Positions 52,148 through 61,105 of a DNA stretch of 64,000 nt are shown piece by piece. Within the stretch, counting starts at the first letter, position 1. Each line of letters starts with the position of its first letter. The position numbers and the translations under genes were made by a program. The notes beneath the pieces were generated by a model, which saw only the letters and a program-made list of their open reading frames with translations, was not told where the DNA came from and made no database searches. The stretch comes from Oceanospirillum linum (GTDB lineage: Bacteria > Pseudomonadota > Gammaproteobacteria > Pseudomonadales > Halomonadaceae). Where the stretch lies: positions 310,001 to 374,000 of the forward strand of contig NZ_FXTS01000003.1 in NCBI RefSeq assembly GCF_900182785.1, read 5' to 3'.

Positions 52148-52519
52148 TTATTTTTTCAACCAGCCATTACCCAGGTCAATTAAATTACCGGGACGGGTTT
52201 TCTCAATCACTTTTTTGCCAGCAAGTTTTTCAACCTCCTGAAGAGAGATATTATTTTTTGCCGCCAGTTTTTTATAAACCTGCACCCGCTTATTGTTCAC
52301 CTCATCCACCAGGGCTTTTACACCAGCCTCAGGCTTCACTACCCCCAGGTAGCCTGTATAACGCTCACCAACCCAACCGTTATCTTTGGCAGCATCCAGA
52401 TCCAGTGCGTAGGCAGGCCCTGCCATGACCAATATCAGCAACAAGGTAACCATAAGTGCAGTCAAAGAAGAAACCCACAACTGTGGTGCCAGGTAATTAT
52501 TGCTTATCTTGTTATTCAT
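52148..52519 (-). CDS. ydbL: YdbL family protein (DUF1318)
   Basis: 123-residue exported protein: signal peptide about 15-38 (LMVTLLLILVMAGPAYALD) then DUF1318 with DLDAAKDNGWVGERYTGYLG, NKRVQVYKKLAAKNN and VEKLAGKKVIEKTRPGNLI. In E. coli it belongs to the ydbH-ynbE-ydbL operon and modulates the YdbH-YnbE bridge. Downstream of ynbE by 12 bp; last gene of the operon. Confidence 0.9.
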   Translation of the reverse strand: MNNKISNNYLAPQLWVSSLTALMVTLLLILVMAGPAYALDLDAAKDNGWVGERYTGYLGVVKPEAGVKALVDEVNNKRVQVYKKLAAKNNISLQEVEKLAGKKVIEKTRPGNLIDLGNGWLKK

Positions 52520-52531
52520 CAGGTTAACTCC

Positions 52532-52717
52532 TTAGAAAAGATCACTGTCTTCGCTGAACATCTGCTCCAGCTCTTTATCAACCTTGACCCGAATCTCATG
52601 GTCGATCTTAACATTCAGATTGATGGTGATCGGCTCCTTGGCCCCCACCTCAATACGAGGTGTACAGGCCGCCAGAAAACTGAGCATACCGGTTAAGAGT
52701 AAAAGTCTGAGTATCAT
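52532..52717 (-). CDS. ynbE: YnbE-like outer-membrane lipoprotein
   Basis: 61-residue lipoprotein. Signal sequence with lipobox LSFLAAC (Cys near 18), then TPRIEVGAKEPITINLNVKI, an edge-strand region that in E. coli YnbE extends the YdbH beta-groove at the outer membrane. The start overlaps the ydbH stop by 4 bp. Confidence 0.9.
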   Translation of the reverse strand: MILRLLLLTGMLSFLAACTPRIEVGAKEPITINLNVKIDHEIRVKVDKELEQMFSEDSDLF

Positions 52718-55614
52718 TGATACATCCCTTGTGCTGATTCGCTGAGTGATTTGTCGATATGATCGCTTAATCGCAGCGCTTTAAGTAGCGTCAGAATATT
52801 CTGCTCGCTGGTAAAATTCAGGTTAACCGGTTGTGACTCCGCTTTGTTTTCACCCCGGATTGTCAGTACCGCTGTCAGCTGGCCATCCTCGTTCATTTCA
52901 ATATCACCCTGCATCAGATCATAGTGAAGATTGTTAAGATGCCTTAACTGGCTGGCCAGCGCTGCCTGCTGCTGTAACATCGCCTGCCAGGCTGAGTTCT
53001 CCCTCAGAACAATTTCGCCCTCGGAGCTATAAACCCTTCCCTGTCGAATCGCAATCCCTGTGTCGCTAAGCCGGAGAGGGAGTGTACCATTGAGTAGTCC
53101 GGTTACCTTGATCTGTCTATCGCCTAAGGCGATCATTTCGCTGAGGTCCAACTTATCCAAAGTCAGCTCTGAAGTTTCACCTCCACTAAATGGATAGTTC
53201 ATCCGGTCAAGCAATACCAAGCCACCCAAAGTCTCTGCAGATAAACCTGTAAACCGGGCGTTTACGGGCGATACCTTGTGATTCAGGTCACCGGATAGAT
53301 TAAGATCCACAGCAAGGTCCGTTAGTTCCACTCCGGCATAGATCCGCTCCGCCTTCAGGGTCGTCAGTTCAGCATGCCATTGACCATCAGTCAGCACGCC
53401 CTGTAACGGCAGCTGAACCTGATTGAATTCATAGCCATCTGCTTTTCCGCCAAGGCGGTTCAAACGAATAGAAAAGTCCCCTTCCAGCCCTGCCATTAAA
53501 TTTGGTGACGCTAAAACAGGGTCTTCAGGCAGCTTTGCCAGGCGTGCTCTTGAAATATCAAAGCGTCCGGTTAAATCTAACTGTCCGCCGGTAATTTGAG
53601 TTTGTGATGGCAGTTTAAGCCACTCCCCTATATGAGCCAGCTCAAGCTGTGCTTCTGCGTGCAGCTGCAGTGCATCGCGGTTCAGGTCAAAACCTAATGA
53701 TACTTCAGGCAGCAGCGCGCCGGGCGTATCAGCGGATATTTCTGTCAACGGCGGCCTGTCAATCAGCCGCCCCGTAAAGACACCGGTGAGCTTAGATATC
53801 AGGGCATCAGCCGTTAGCGCTGATACAGGCGCAGTAACATCAAGGTCGCTGCTGTAAGGTAAGCGTATATTCTGTTTTAGTTCAGGGTGGCGTATCAGTG
53901 CCTCCCCTTCCCCATGGTGCATAAGCGACCACCGGCTCACTGAGTCTGCCTGATGATCCAGTACTAACACCCCTTCCCCTTTGTGCCTGAAGACAGGCAG
54001 TTCAAATCCGGCAGGAGCCCAAAGAGCTGCATCGTCATTCGGCACTGGTTTTAGTGCCATATCACTGCTCAGAATCTCGACCTGGGCATGCTTTATCAGG
54101 GGAAAACCTTGCTGGAGGTCTGCAGAAGTCGCCGCAAGATCCACAGCCAGAGCAGCATCTATTTGAGAGGATATCTCCAGGCGACGGGACTGATTCGCAA
54201 AAACAGCCTGAGGTTTAAGCTCTGCACTGAAGCTATTTTGTAATGTAAAATCAAGCGCATCCGGCGTTAATTTTATCCCCTTCACATGGAACTGCAGCGC
54301 CGGGGCTTGTTGGTCATGGGGTTGCCAGTTTCCTGAGAACTCTGCCCAGTTAAGTGTTTTTTCAGTCAGGTTCAGCTCTACGGGCGCGGCAAGTCCCAGT
54401 CGGATACGTCCACCCTGTTCTAATGACGCAGGACTCAGCCCTTTAGACCAGGCCTGTAACGCTGACAGACCAACCCCATCAAGATGTTCCTTCAGACAAG
54501 CACCGGAAACCAGATGATCCTCCGTGCTCCCCAGCGAAAGCGTTAATCGCTCCGGCTGCTCCGCCAGATAACGGAGGGCTACGGTGCGCGAATCAAGAGG
54601 TATGCTGCATAACCCGCCCCCATGAAGCACCATTGGCGGGATGTTTATCGCCAAATCGGCCCGCGACGCCTCCAACTGTATCGCCAAACGAATATCAGAC
54701 GCCGAAACGACAACGGGACTATTCGCGAGGTACTCCTGTACCACCGACAATGTCTCTTTCAGCGGCAACCATGCAGGCAGGTTCAGATGGTCGGAATTAA
54801 AGCTCTCAGCCCCCTGGAGCGTGACATCCAGCGCCTGATGAGCATCACTTAGCTGCGCTCGCAAGTCGAAAAAAAAGGGTTCTGCTACCCCCGGCGGAGC
54901 CTGAGCCAGGTCTTTAGCGGTCAGACTGAATTGCCAATGGCCATCCTCTGCTTTTACATCAGAGCCATCCTTGGAATACTGCAGGCGAATAACGCTATTC
55001 AGCGGCACACCTTGCAGGCTTAGCGACCTGATGGCCAAGGTGTGCAACTGGTATTGCTGTCGCAGGGCATCCAGTTTTGCAACAACAGTTTTGAGCTGCC
55101 GGTAGTACTGCTCATACTCTGGCCGCAGACTCAGCTCTTGCTGAAGCCAGCCCATTGAAGGCGGTCTTTCAGAAACGGATACCGGTTGATCACCAGAGGT
55201 TATGGATGCTTTGAGTGACGGTTTATCTTCTGCGGGTACAGATTCGACTTCGGCCCGGGCAGCACCGGATAGGGTTAGCGCCGCGGGTAACTGATCTGGC
55301 AAGCGAATATCCAGCCGATCAATAATCAACTCGCCGGAAACGGGCCATGAAACACCCTCAATAACCAGTGTGCTGTTTTCGGGGCCAGACAAGGAAAGCT
55401 TTTTCAGTCGCTGCCAGTTATTCAGCTGAAGCAGCTCCAACCGAAGGCTATCCGCAGGCAAGCCCCCCAAGGGTTCAGAAAATATATAGTGGTTTACAAC
55501 CGGAGGCAGCCAGCGATCATGGCTGTAGGCGAGCAGAGATAAAAGAAGAGCAAAAAACAGGGTGCAACCCAGCAGAATAGCTGAACTGACAAGCAAAAAC
55601 TGTCGAAACCGCAT
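52714..55614 (-). CDS. ydbH: YdbH family intermembrane phospholipid transport protein
   Basis: 966-residue AsmA-like bridge protein. One N-terminal helix (about 5-28, FLLVSSAILLGCTLFFALLL) anchors it in the inner membrane; the rest is repeating beta-strands, expected to form a long hydrophobic groove spanning the periplasm. C-terminal LDLSEMIALGDRQIKVTGLL and LHYDLMQGDIEMNEDGQL are conserved in the YdbH family (88% as long as a typical TamB). In E. coli YdbH with TamB and YhdP moves phospholipids to the outer membrane. First gene of ydbH-ynbE-ydbL. Confidence 0.9.
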   Translation of the reverse strand: MRFRQFLLVSSAILLGCTLFFALLLSLLAYSHDRWLPPVVNHYIFSEPLGGLPADSLRLELLQLNNWQRLKKLSLSGPENSTLVIEGVSWPVSGELIIDRLDIRLPDQLPAALTLSGAARAEVESVPAEDKPSLKASITSGDQPVSVSERPPSMGWLQQELSLRPEYEQYYRQLKTVVAKLDALRQQYQLHTLAIRSLSLQGVPLNSVIRLQYSKDGSDVKAEDGHWQFSLTAKDLAQAPPGVAEPFFFDLRAQLSDAHQALDVTLQGAESFNSDHLNLPAWLPLKETLSVVQEYLANSPVVVSASDIRLAIQLEASRADLAINIPPMVLHGGGLCSIPLDSRTVALRYLAEQPERLTLSLGSTEDHLVSGACLKEHLDGVGLSALQAWSKGLSPASLEQGGRIRLGLAAPVELNLTEKTLNWAEFSGNWQPHDQQAPALQFHVKGIKLTPDALDFTLQNSFSAELKPQAVFANQSRRLEISSQIDAALAVDLAATSADLQQGFPLIKHAQVEILSSDMALKPVPNDDAALWAPAGFELPVFRHKGEGVLVLDHQADSVSRWSLMHHGEGEALIRHPELKQNIRLPYSSDLDVTAPVSALTADALISKLTGVFTGRLIDRPPLTEISADTPGALLPEVSLGFDLNRDALQLHAEAQLELAHIGEWLKLPSQTQITGGQLDLTGRFDISRARLAKLPEDPVLASPNLMAGLEGDFSIRLNRLGGKADGYEFNQVQLPLQGVLTDGQWHAELTTLKAERIYAGVELTDLAVDLNLSGDLNHKVSPVNARFTGLSAETLGGLVLLDRMNYPFSGGETSELTLDKLDLSEMIALGDRQIKVTGLLNGTLPLRLSDTGIAIRQGRVYSSEGEIVLRENSAWQAMLQQQAALASQLRHLNNLHYDLMQGDIEMNEDGQLTAVLTIRGENKAESQPVNLNFTSEQNILTLLKALRLSDHIDKSLSESAQGMYQ

Positions 55615-55656
55615 CTGAGCTGCACACTCCTGTCTTGAGCACGATAAAAGATGCGC

Positions 55657-56430
55657 CTAAAGGCGCATCTCAATCCCCTGCTCTGCCATAAAGGCCTTCG
55701 CTTCAGGAATGGTGTGTTCACCAAAATGGAAAATACTGGCCGCCAGAACAGCATCCGCATGGCCTTCGGTAACACCATCAGCCAAATGCTGAAGATTACC
55801 GACACCACCGGAAGCGATCACCGGAATTGGAATAGCGTTGCTGATGGCCCGGGTCACTTCCAGATCGAAACCATTCTTAGTGCCGTCACGATCCATGCTG
55901 GTCAATAGAATTTCCCCGGCACCGTACTCATTCATCTTGATCGCCCACTCAACAGCATCCAGCCCTGTTGGCTTGCGGCCACCATGGGTAAAGATCTCCC
56001 AACGACCCGGTTCGCCCTCAGCACTGACACGTTTGCAGTCGATGGCAACCACAATACATTGACTGCCGAAACGCTCAGCAGCTTCACGGACAAAGTCCGG
56101 GTTAAATACGGCAGCCGTATTGATACCGACTTTATCAGCACCTGCGTTCAGCATGCGGCGGATATCATCACAGGAACGAATACCACCACCGACCGTCAGC
56201 GGGATAAATACCTCGCTGGCGATCTCTTCTACCATGTGAACGGTGGTTTCACGGTCTTCGTTACTGGCGGTGATATCAAGAAAAGTGATCTCATCCGCAC
56301 CTTGTTCGTTATAGCGTTTGGCAACCTCAACCGGGTTACCGGCGTCACGGATATCAACAAAGTTCACGCCTTTAACAACGCGTCCTTTATCAACATCCAG
56401 ACAAGGAATAATTCGTTTGGCCAGTGCCAT
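55657..56430 (-). CDS. hisF: Imidazole glycerol phosphate synthase subunit HisF
   Basis: Cyclase half of the glutaminase-cyclase step in histidine synthesis. 257-residue TIM barrel with RIIPCLDVDKGRVVKGVNF (catalytic Asp12 by the family alignment), VPLTVGGGIRSCDDIRRML-like phosphate loop, and LLTSMDRDGTKNGFDLE carrying the second Asp. AGGAG ribosome-binding site. Its partner hisH lies 342 bp upstream, but the hisA gene that usually separates them is absent. Confidence 0.96.
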   Translation of the reverse strand: MALAKRIIPCLDVDKGRVVKGVNFVDIRDAGNPVEVAKRYNEQGADEITFLDITASNEDRETTVHMVEEIASEVFIPLTVGGGIRSCDDIRRMLNAGADKVGINTAAVFNPDFVREAAERFGSQCIVVAIDCKRVSAEGEPGRWEIFTHGGRKPTGLDAVEWAIKMNEYGAGEILLTSMDRDGTKNGFDLEVTRAISNAIPIPVIASGGVGNLQHLADGVTEGHADAVLAASIFHFGEHTIPEAKAFMAEQGIEMRL

Positions 56431-56497
56431 GTTCGGCTCCTGTTCTCTATAAATCCAAAGTGATGGATGGCTGCATCAGCTGCAAACGCAAACCCTA

Positions 56498-56605
56498 TAA
56501 AAGCCTGCAACGGATTTTATCCACGGTCGCCAGGGAGGGCGACGTGCGCATGTTCGGTTCATGGACGAACCAACATGCGCGGGATAAAACAGGCAGCAGG
56601 CTTTA
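56498..56605. repeat. Three-way-junction palindrome, copy 1 (reverse orientation)
   Basis: Outer stem TAAAAGCCTGC (56498-56508) with GCAGGCTTTA (56596-56605); middle stem TTTTATCC (56515-56522) with GGATAAAA (56582-56589); inside, hairpins GTCGCC-N6-GGCGAC (56526-56543) and GCGCATGTTcGGTTC / GAACCaACATGCGC (56546-56580). Read on the minus strand, the long hairpin precedes the short one and they have the same layout as copy 2. Confidence 0.85.
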
Positions 56606-56625
56606 AGCCCTGGGGCATAGAAACC

Positions 56626-56732
56626 AGCCCTGACAGAGACCCGCCTTACAGACTCCGGCCGGTTCATCCCTGAACCGAGCCGGAGCCACCGCCATCCCTG
56701 GCGGTTACTTGTAAGGCCGACTCTGTCGGGCT
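56626..56732. repeat. Three-way-junction palindrome, copy 2 (forward orientation)
   Basis: Outer stem AGCCCTGACAGAG (56626-56638) with CTCTGTCGGGCT (56721-56732); middle stem GCCTTACA (56643-56650) with TGTAAGGC (56710-56717); inside, hairpin CTCCGGCcGGTTCA-TCCC-TGAACCgaGCCGGAG (56653-56685, given in parts) and ACCGCCA-TCCC-TGGCGGT (56688-56705). Both inner loops read TCCC. Confidence 0.85.
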
Positions 56733-56772
56733 TCAGCTCTCAGTATCTTCCTGAGACCGCTACCCCTTTGAA

Positions 56773-57423
56773 TCAGGCGCTTTTACCATCCCATTCAGCA
56801 AAGTTTTTCAACAACTGCAGACCGGCATCGTGACTCTTCTCCGGGTGAAACTGCACGGCAACCACGTTGTCGTGAGCCAGCGCCACATGGCAGGTTTTGC
56901 CATAACGGGTTTCACCGATCACCTGAGATGTATCAGCCGCTTCCACGTAGTAGCTGTGGACAAAATAGAAGCGGGCATCATCTTCAATACCCTGCCAGAT
57001 CGGATGGTTGCGGGTGTGCTTTACCCGATTCCACCCCATATGAGGCACTTTCAGCTTTGCACCTTGCTCATCAAGCAGGGGATCACCAAAGAAACGCACA
57101 TGACCTTCAAACTGCCCCAGGCAAGGCACACCACCATTCTCTTCACTATCCTGCATCAAAGCCTGATAGCCAACGCAGATACCCAGAAAAGGTTTACCGG
57201 AGGCGATATTTTCCTGCACCACCTTATCCACACCCAGCCGACGGATTTCCGCCATGCAGTCGCGGATTGCACCCACGCCAGGCAATACAACATGCTCGGC
57301 ACTACGGATCACCTCAGGGTCAGAGGTCACGACAACCTGCTGATCGGTGGCTACGTGCTCAAGCGCTTTCGATACAGAGTGCAGGTTACCCATGCCATAG
57401 TCGATAACAGCAATTGTCTTCAT
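56773..57423 (-). CDS. hisH: Imidazole glycerol phosphate synthase subunit HisH
   Basis: Glutaminase subunit giving ammonia to HisF. 216 residues, class I glutamine amidotransferase: AVIDYGMGNLHSVSKALEH, oxyanion region VVLPGVGAIRDCM, nucleophile Cys83 in LGICVGYQALM, and catalytic His/Glu in VAVQFHPEKSHDAGLQLL. AAGGA ribosome-binding site. 21 bp after hisB. Confidence 0.96.
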   Translation of the reverse strand: MKTIAVIDYGMGNLHSVSKALEHVATDQQVVVTSDPEVIRSAEHVVLPGVGAIRDCMAEIRRLGVDKVVQENIASGKPFLGICVGYQALMQDSEENGGVPCLGQFEGHVRFFGDPLLDEQGAKLKVPHMGWNRVKHTRNHPIWQGIEDDARFYFVHSYYVEAADTSQVIGETRYGKTCHVALAHDNVVAVQFHPEKSHDAGLQLLKNFAEWDGKSA

Positions 57424-57444
57424 TATAAATCCTTAAACACGCAC

Positions 57445-58038
57445 CTACAGACTGCCTTTTGTTGACGGCATCATACCCGCCATACGCTCATCCATCGCCA
57501 GCGCCATGCGCAGGGCACGACCAAACGCTTTAAAAATGGTTTCCGCCTGATGGTGGGCATTAAAGCCTTTCAGGTTATCAATATGCAGAGTGACACCGGC
57601 ATGGTTCACAAAGCCCTGGAAAAATTCCCAGAATAGCTGAGTATCCAGGCGGCCTATACTGGCGCGGGTAAAATCAACATTCATCTCAAGGCCCGGACGA
57701 CCGGAAAAATCGATCACTACCCGTGACAAGGCTTCATCCAGGGGAACATAGGCATGGCCATAACGTGTCATGCCTTTTTTATCACCCACCGCTTTGGCAA
57801 AAGCCTGCCCCAGGGTGATACCCAGATCCTCCACGGTATGGTGGTCATCAATATGCAGATCCCCCTTGGCAACAATATCCATATCAATAAGGCCATGCCG
57901 GGCGATCTGGTCGATCATATGTTCCAGAAAGGGAACGCCGGTATCGATGTTCAGTTGACCTGTGCCATCAAGGTTTACTGAAACCTTAATTTGGGTTTCC
58001 AGGGTGTTACGCTCTACGCTTGCGGTACGCTCCGCCAT
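57445..58038 (-). CDS. hisB: Imidazoleglycerol-phosphate dehydratase
   Basis: Manganese-dependent dehydration of IGP in histidine synthesis. 197 residues, monofunctional form without the histidinol phosphatase domain of E. coli HisB. Metal-binding motifs DDHHTVEDLGITLGQAF and NAHHQAETIFKAFGRAL, plus HMIDQIARHGLIDM. ATG at 58038 with GGAG ribosome-binding site preferred over an ATG 10 codons upstream. Confidence 0.96.
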   Translation of the reverse strand: MAERTASVERNTLETQIKVSVNLDGTGQLNIDTGVPFLEHMIDQIARHGLIDMDIVAKGDLHIDDHHTVEDLGITLGQAFAKAVGDKKGMTRYGHAYVPLDEALSRVVIDFSGRPGLEMNVDFTRASIGRLDTQLFWEFFQGFVNHAGVTLHIDNLKGFNAHHQAETIFKAFGRALRMALAMDERMAGMMPSTKGSL

Positions 58039-58238
58039 GAAGATTCTCCGGAGGGCTTTGTTATTCAAGAAAACGGGAATTATAGAGAATCTGACCTGCT
58101 ATCCGCTACAATACTTCTGCAGACTCTGCACTTTATTCATGCCAAATGCTGCATCGGGGTCAGACCCAGCCTATTATGCATCATTCGGAACGCTTTTAAT
58201 GTTCAGAAAGCGTTTTATCTATCTTTCGGAGACGCGGA

Positions 58239-58682
58239 ATGCCCGTTTTATTAACAATTGTTAATGACAAAACTGACCAGGCACATATTGAGCAACTGGA
58301 AAAAATCTACACCGATGCCCAACCCGAGCGCCTGGCACAGCTCCCGAATGTTAACTCCGCAAAATCTTTTGTGGATACGATCCTGCAAAGCCAGGAGCAC
58401 AGTTTCTATTGCGGTCTTTTTAATGATCGCCTGATTGCCGCTGCCGTTATCACGCAACAGAGCAACACCTGGCAGATCAGCCACCTTTGCGTACGCAGTA
58501 TCACCCGCCGCAGAGGAGTGGGCAGCCGCTTACTCACACTGGTAATCGAGGCCGCCAAAGCTAACAATATGGCAACCCAGGTTGCGACCAACGCCCTGAT
58601 GACTCAGGATCATATTATTCTGCAGCGCATGGGCTACACACTAAGCGAAGCGGGCGATCACTACCTTCTGGATATTCGCTAA
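58239..58682 (+). CDS. panZ: PanZ-like acetyl-CoA sensor (GNAT fold)
   Basis: 147-residue GNAT-family protein of the PanZ/PanM type, which activates cleavage of aspartate decarboxylase PanD and limits pantothenate synthesis when acetyl-CoA is high. IEQLEKIYTDAQPERLAQLP is the PanZ-type N-terminus, the cofactor loop is VRSITRRRGVGSRLL, and the end is RMGYTLSEAGDHYLLDI. Clear GGAGA ribosome-binding site. panD is not in the window. Divergent from hisB. Confidence 0.82.
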   Translation: MPVLLTIVNDKTDQAHIEQLEKIYTDAQPERLAQLPNVNSAKSFVDTILQSQEHSFYCGLFNDRLIAAAVITQQSNTWQISHLCVRSITRRRGVGSRLLTLVIEAAKANNMATQVATNALMTQDHIILQRMGYTLSEAGDHYLLDIR

Positions 58683-58741
58683 CAGCAGAATGACAATCGA
58701 CCTCAGCCCGTCCACCATTTCACAACAGGGAAGCAATAACA

Positions 58742-60940
58742 GTGCGATTCTTATTGAAATCACTATTTTATCTGGTGAGCTTTATTATCCTCCTGCTGGC
58801 AGGTCTTGTGATCTACCTGACGCAGTTTTTTGATGCAAACCAGTACAAGCCCCAGATCCTTGATGCAGCCAGAGATGCCGGCGTTCCCCTGGAAATTAAT
58901 GGCGAACTCAATGTTGCCGTTTTTCCTCGTATCGGGCTGAATATCAATGACGTTGCAGTCAAACTTCCGGATACAACAGACACAACGTTAGCGGCTGTTA
59001 ATCAGGTTGCCGTTTCGGTCAAGGTCATGCCTCTGCTCTCGGGTTCAGTCGAAGTGGATCGTATTATTGTGGATAGCTTGCAGGCCGACCTGATTGTGGA
59101 TAACTCCGGCGTGGGTAACTGGCAGGCGCTTATTCCTGAAAACACTGAAGCCGCACCCCCTGCAGATGGTAGCCCCCAGGAAGACCAGGGCACTGACAGC
59201 ACACAAAAAGCAGGCTTGCCGAACATTGAGATTGGTGGCATCGATATCACCCATGCCCGCCTGACGTATACAGATCAACAGCAGAATGTACGCTTTGCCG
59301 TTAATGACCTTAACTTCACCAGCGACAATATTCAGCTGGGGGAAAGCTTCCCTATCAGCTTTTCCACCCAGGTATCCAGCAGCAACCCTGAACTTGACGC
59401 CACACTACAACTCAGCGCCAGCGTTACAGCGGACCTGGAAAAAGAGTTATTCCGTTTAAGCGCACTGAACCTGCAGCTAAGCGCCAAATCACCACTTATC
59501 CCCGGTAATAATGCACAACTCAACCTCCAGGCCGATGCACAGGCAGACCTGCAGCAGGATAGCGCCCAGTTTAACGCCAGCAAACTAAGCGTAAACGGTA
59601 TAGACATCACACTGAATTCCCAGGTTGAGCAACTCACGACCGCGCCTACTGTTAAGGGCAGCCTGAAGGTCAGTCAGTTCAATCTGAAAGAAACCCTTGC
59701 TCAACTGGAAATTTTACTGCCGGAAATGGCTCGCCAGGATGCGATGCATGCACTAACACTGTCTGCTGACTTTGAAGCATCAACAGAAGCCGCTGCGATA
59801 AAAGACCTGCTGATCACACTGGATGATACCCAGGTTAAAGGCAGCGCATCCGTCAAACTTGCCAACCAGGCGATCATCGCTCAATTAGATATCGATAAAC
59901 TGAACGCTGATCACTACCTGCCCCCGGTTGCGGAAGAAGATAAAACAGCTGAGTCAACAGGAACACCCGCCAAAGAAACACCAGAAGCAGATCTGCTACC
60001 GGTTGAGCTGATCAAATCGCTGAACGCCGATGCCAAAATAAACCTGAACCAACTAACCATCAAAAAGCTGGATATCACTGATATTCAACTGGCGGTTACC
60101 GCTAAAGATGGCTTAGTTGACCTGAGCAAAGCCAACGCAAAACTTTATGATGGCAGCATCATAAACAGTGCGCAGCTGGATGTTCGTCCAACACCATTAA
60201 CGCTCAATATTAAGCATGCTACATCCGGTGTTCAAATCACGCCCATTCTGGCTCAACTGGCTGAATTTAAAGATGTTACGGGTGCCGTCAATGCCAATGC
60301 GGACCTCAGAACCCAGTCCAACCGCTTATCAACCCTAATGAGCAACCTGAATGGTCGCGTGGACTTTAATATCCTGAACGGCGCCTTTCTCGGCACGAAC
60401 CTGGCGAAAGAGATGTGCAGTGTTTTAGGCGATGCTAAAAAAGCGCAATGGTCTGCCAATACAGATTTCACGTCGCTCAAAGGCAGCATGGACTTTGAAA
60501 ATGGTGTCGGACAGAACAAAGATATGACCATCGCCACTCCGGGTATTCTTCTGACAGGCTATGGCAACCTTAATCTGCCAAAAGAAACTTTTGCCTATAA
60601 TTTGGGAGCACAAATCACCGATGCCAATGACACCGCCTGCACCGTAAAGAGCAACCTTAAGGCGGTACGCTGGCCCGTTGCCTGCAGCGGCAGTTATGGC
60701 ACCCCCTCCGCCATTAACTGTGGGCTCGATAGCAGCGCCATCGGAGATACCTTGGGAAAAATCGCCAAAACAGAGGCCAAGGCAGCTCTTAATGCTGAAA
60801 AAGCCCGGCTTAAAGCCAAAGCCGATGCCGAAAAAGCCCGTATAGAAGCTGAGTTAAAGGCAAAGCTGGAGGCAGAGAAAGAAGCGGCCCGCAAACGCCT
60901 GGAAGAGAAGGCAAAAGAGAAACTGAAGAGCCTCTTCTGA
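58742..60940 (+). CDS. asmA: AsmA family protein
   Basis: 732-residue AsmA-like protein: N-terminal membrane helix about 5-27 (SLFYLVSFIILLLAGLVIYL), AsmA N-terminal domain (DANQYKPQILDAARDAGVPL then LEINGELNVAVFPRIGLNIN), a long beta-repeat midsection, and AsmA C-terminal GRVDFNILNGAFLGTNLAKE. The last about 65 residues form an unusual Ala/Lys/Glu-rich charged helix (KAKADAEKARIEAELKAKLE), likely a coiled coil. A role in lipid homeostasis of the outer membrane is inferred from the family. GTG start with an AGGGAAG ribosome-binding site. Confidence 0.9.
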   Translation: MRFLLKSLFYLVSFIILLLAGLVIYLTQFFDANQYKPQILDAARDAGVPLEINGELNVAVFPRIGLNINDVAVKLPDTTDTTLAAVNQVAVSVKVMPLLSGSVEVDRIIVDSLQADLIVDNSGVGNWQALIPENTEAAPPADGSPQEDQGTDSTQKAGLPNIEIGGIDITHARLTYTDQQQNVRFAVNDLNFTSDNIQLGESFPISFSTQVSSSNPELDATLQLSASVTADLEKELFRLSALNLQLSAKSPLIPGNNAQLNLQADAQADLQQDSAQFNASKLSVNGIDITLNSQVEQLTTAPTVKGSLKVSQFNLKETLAQLEILLPEMARQDAMHALTLSADFEASTEAAAIKDLLITLDDTQVKGSASVKLANQAIIAQLDIDKLNADHYLPPVAEEDKTAESTGTPAKETPEADLLPVELIKSLNADAKINLNQLTIKKLDITDIQLAVTAKDGLVDLSKANAKLYDGSIINSAQLDVRPTPLTLNIKHATSGVQITPILAQLAEFKDVTGAVNANADLRTQSNRLSTLMSNLNGRVDFNILNGAFLGTNLAKEMCSVLGDAKKAQWSANTDFTSLKGSMDFENGVGQNKDMTIATPGILLTGYGNLNLPKETFAYNLGAQITDANDTACTVKSNLKAVRWPVACSGSYGTPSAINCGLDSSAIGDTLGKIAKTEAKAALNAEKARLKAKADAEKARIEAELKAKLEAEKEAARKRLEEKAKEKLKSLF

Positions 60941-61023
60941 TCTCTACCTGAGGTAACGCAGAAGAAGATAAAGGTACTGCCTTTTCCCTTCCTGCAGCCT
61001 CAGTTACAATAACTTATCCCAGT

Positions 61024-61053
61024 AAAAGGGTCGGATATATCCGGCCCTTTTTT
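61024..61053 (+). terminator. Terminator of asmA
   Basis: AAAAGGGTCGGA, loop TATA, TCCGGCCCTTTT with one G-T pair, then TT. Stem 12 bp with an embedded T-run. Confidence 0.85.
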
Positions 61054-61105
61054 ATCATCGCTACCGCCAATCCCCGGTGGCGCTTAATGCCTCAGGTACT
61101 TCAGC

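Larger units (their letters stand above)
56431..56772. other. hisH-hisF intergenic region with two large structured repeats
   Basis: 342 bp without a coding gene. It is filled by two long nested palindromes (56498-56605 and 56626-56732). The small open frames that cross it follow the palindrome arms and have no ribosome-binding sites or recognisable product. hisA (about 735 bp), which occupies this place in most gammaproteobacteria, is missing. Confidence 0.8.

Noticed and set aside
56424..56673. Small open frames of 60-68 residues in the hisH-hisF region
   Set aside because: They trace the palindrome arms; such frames are frequently mis-annotated in repeat elements.
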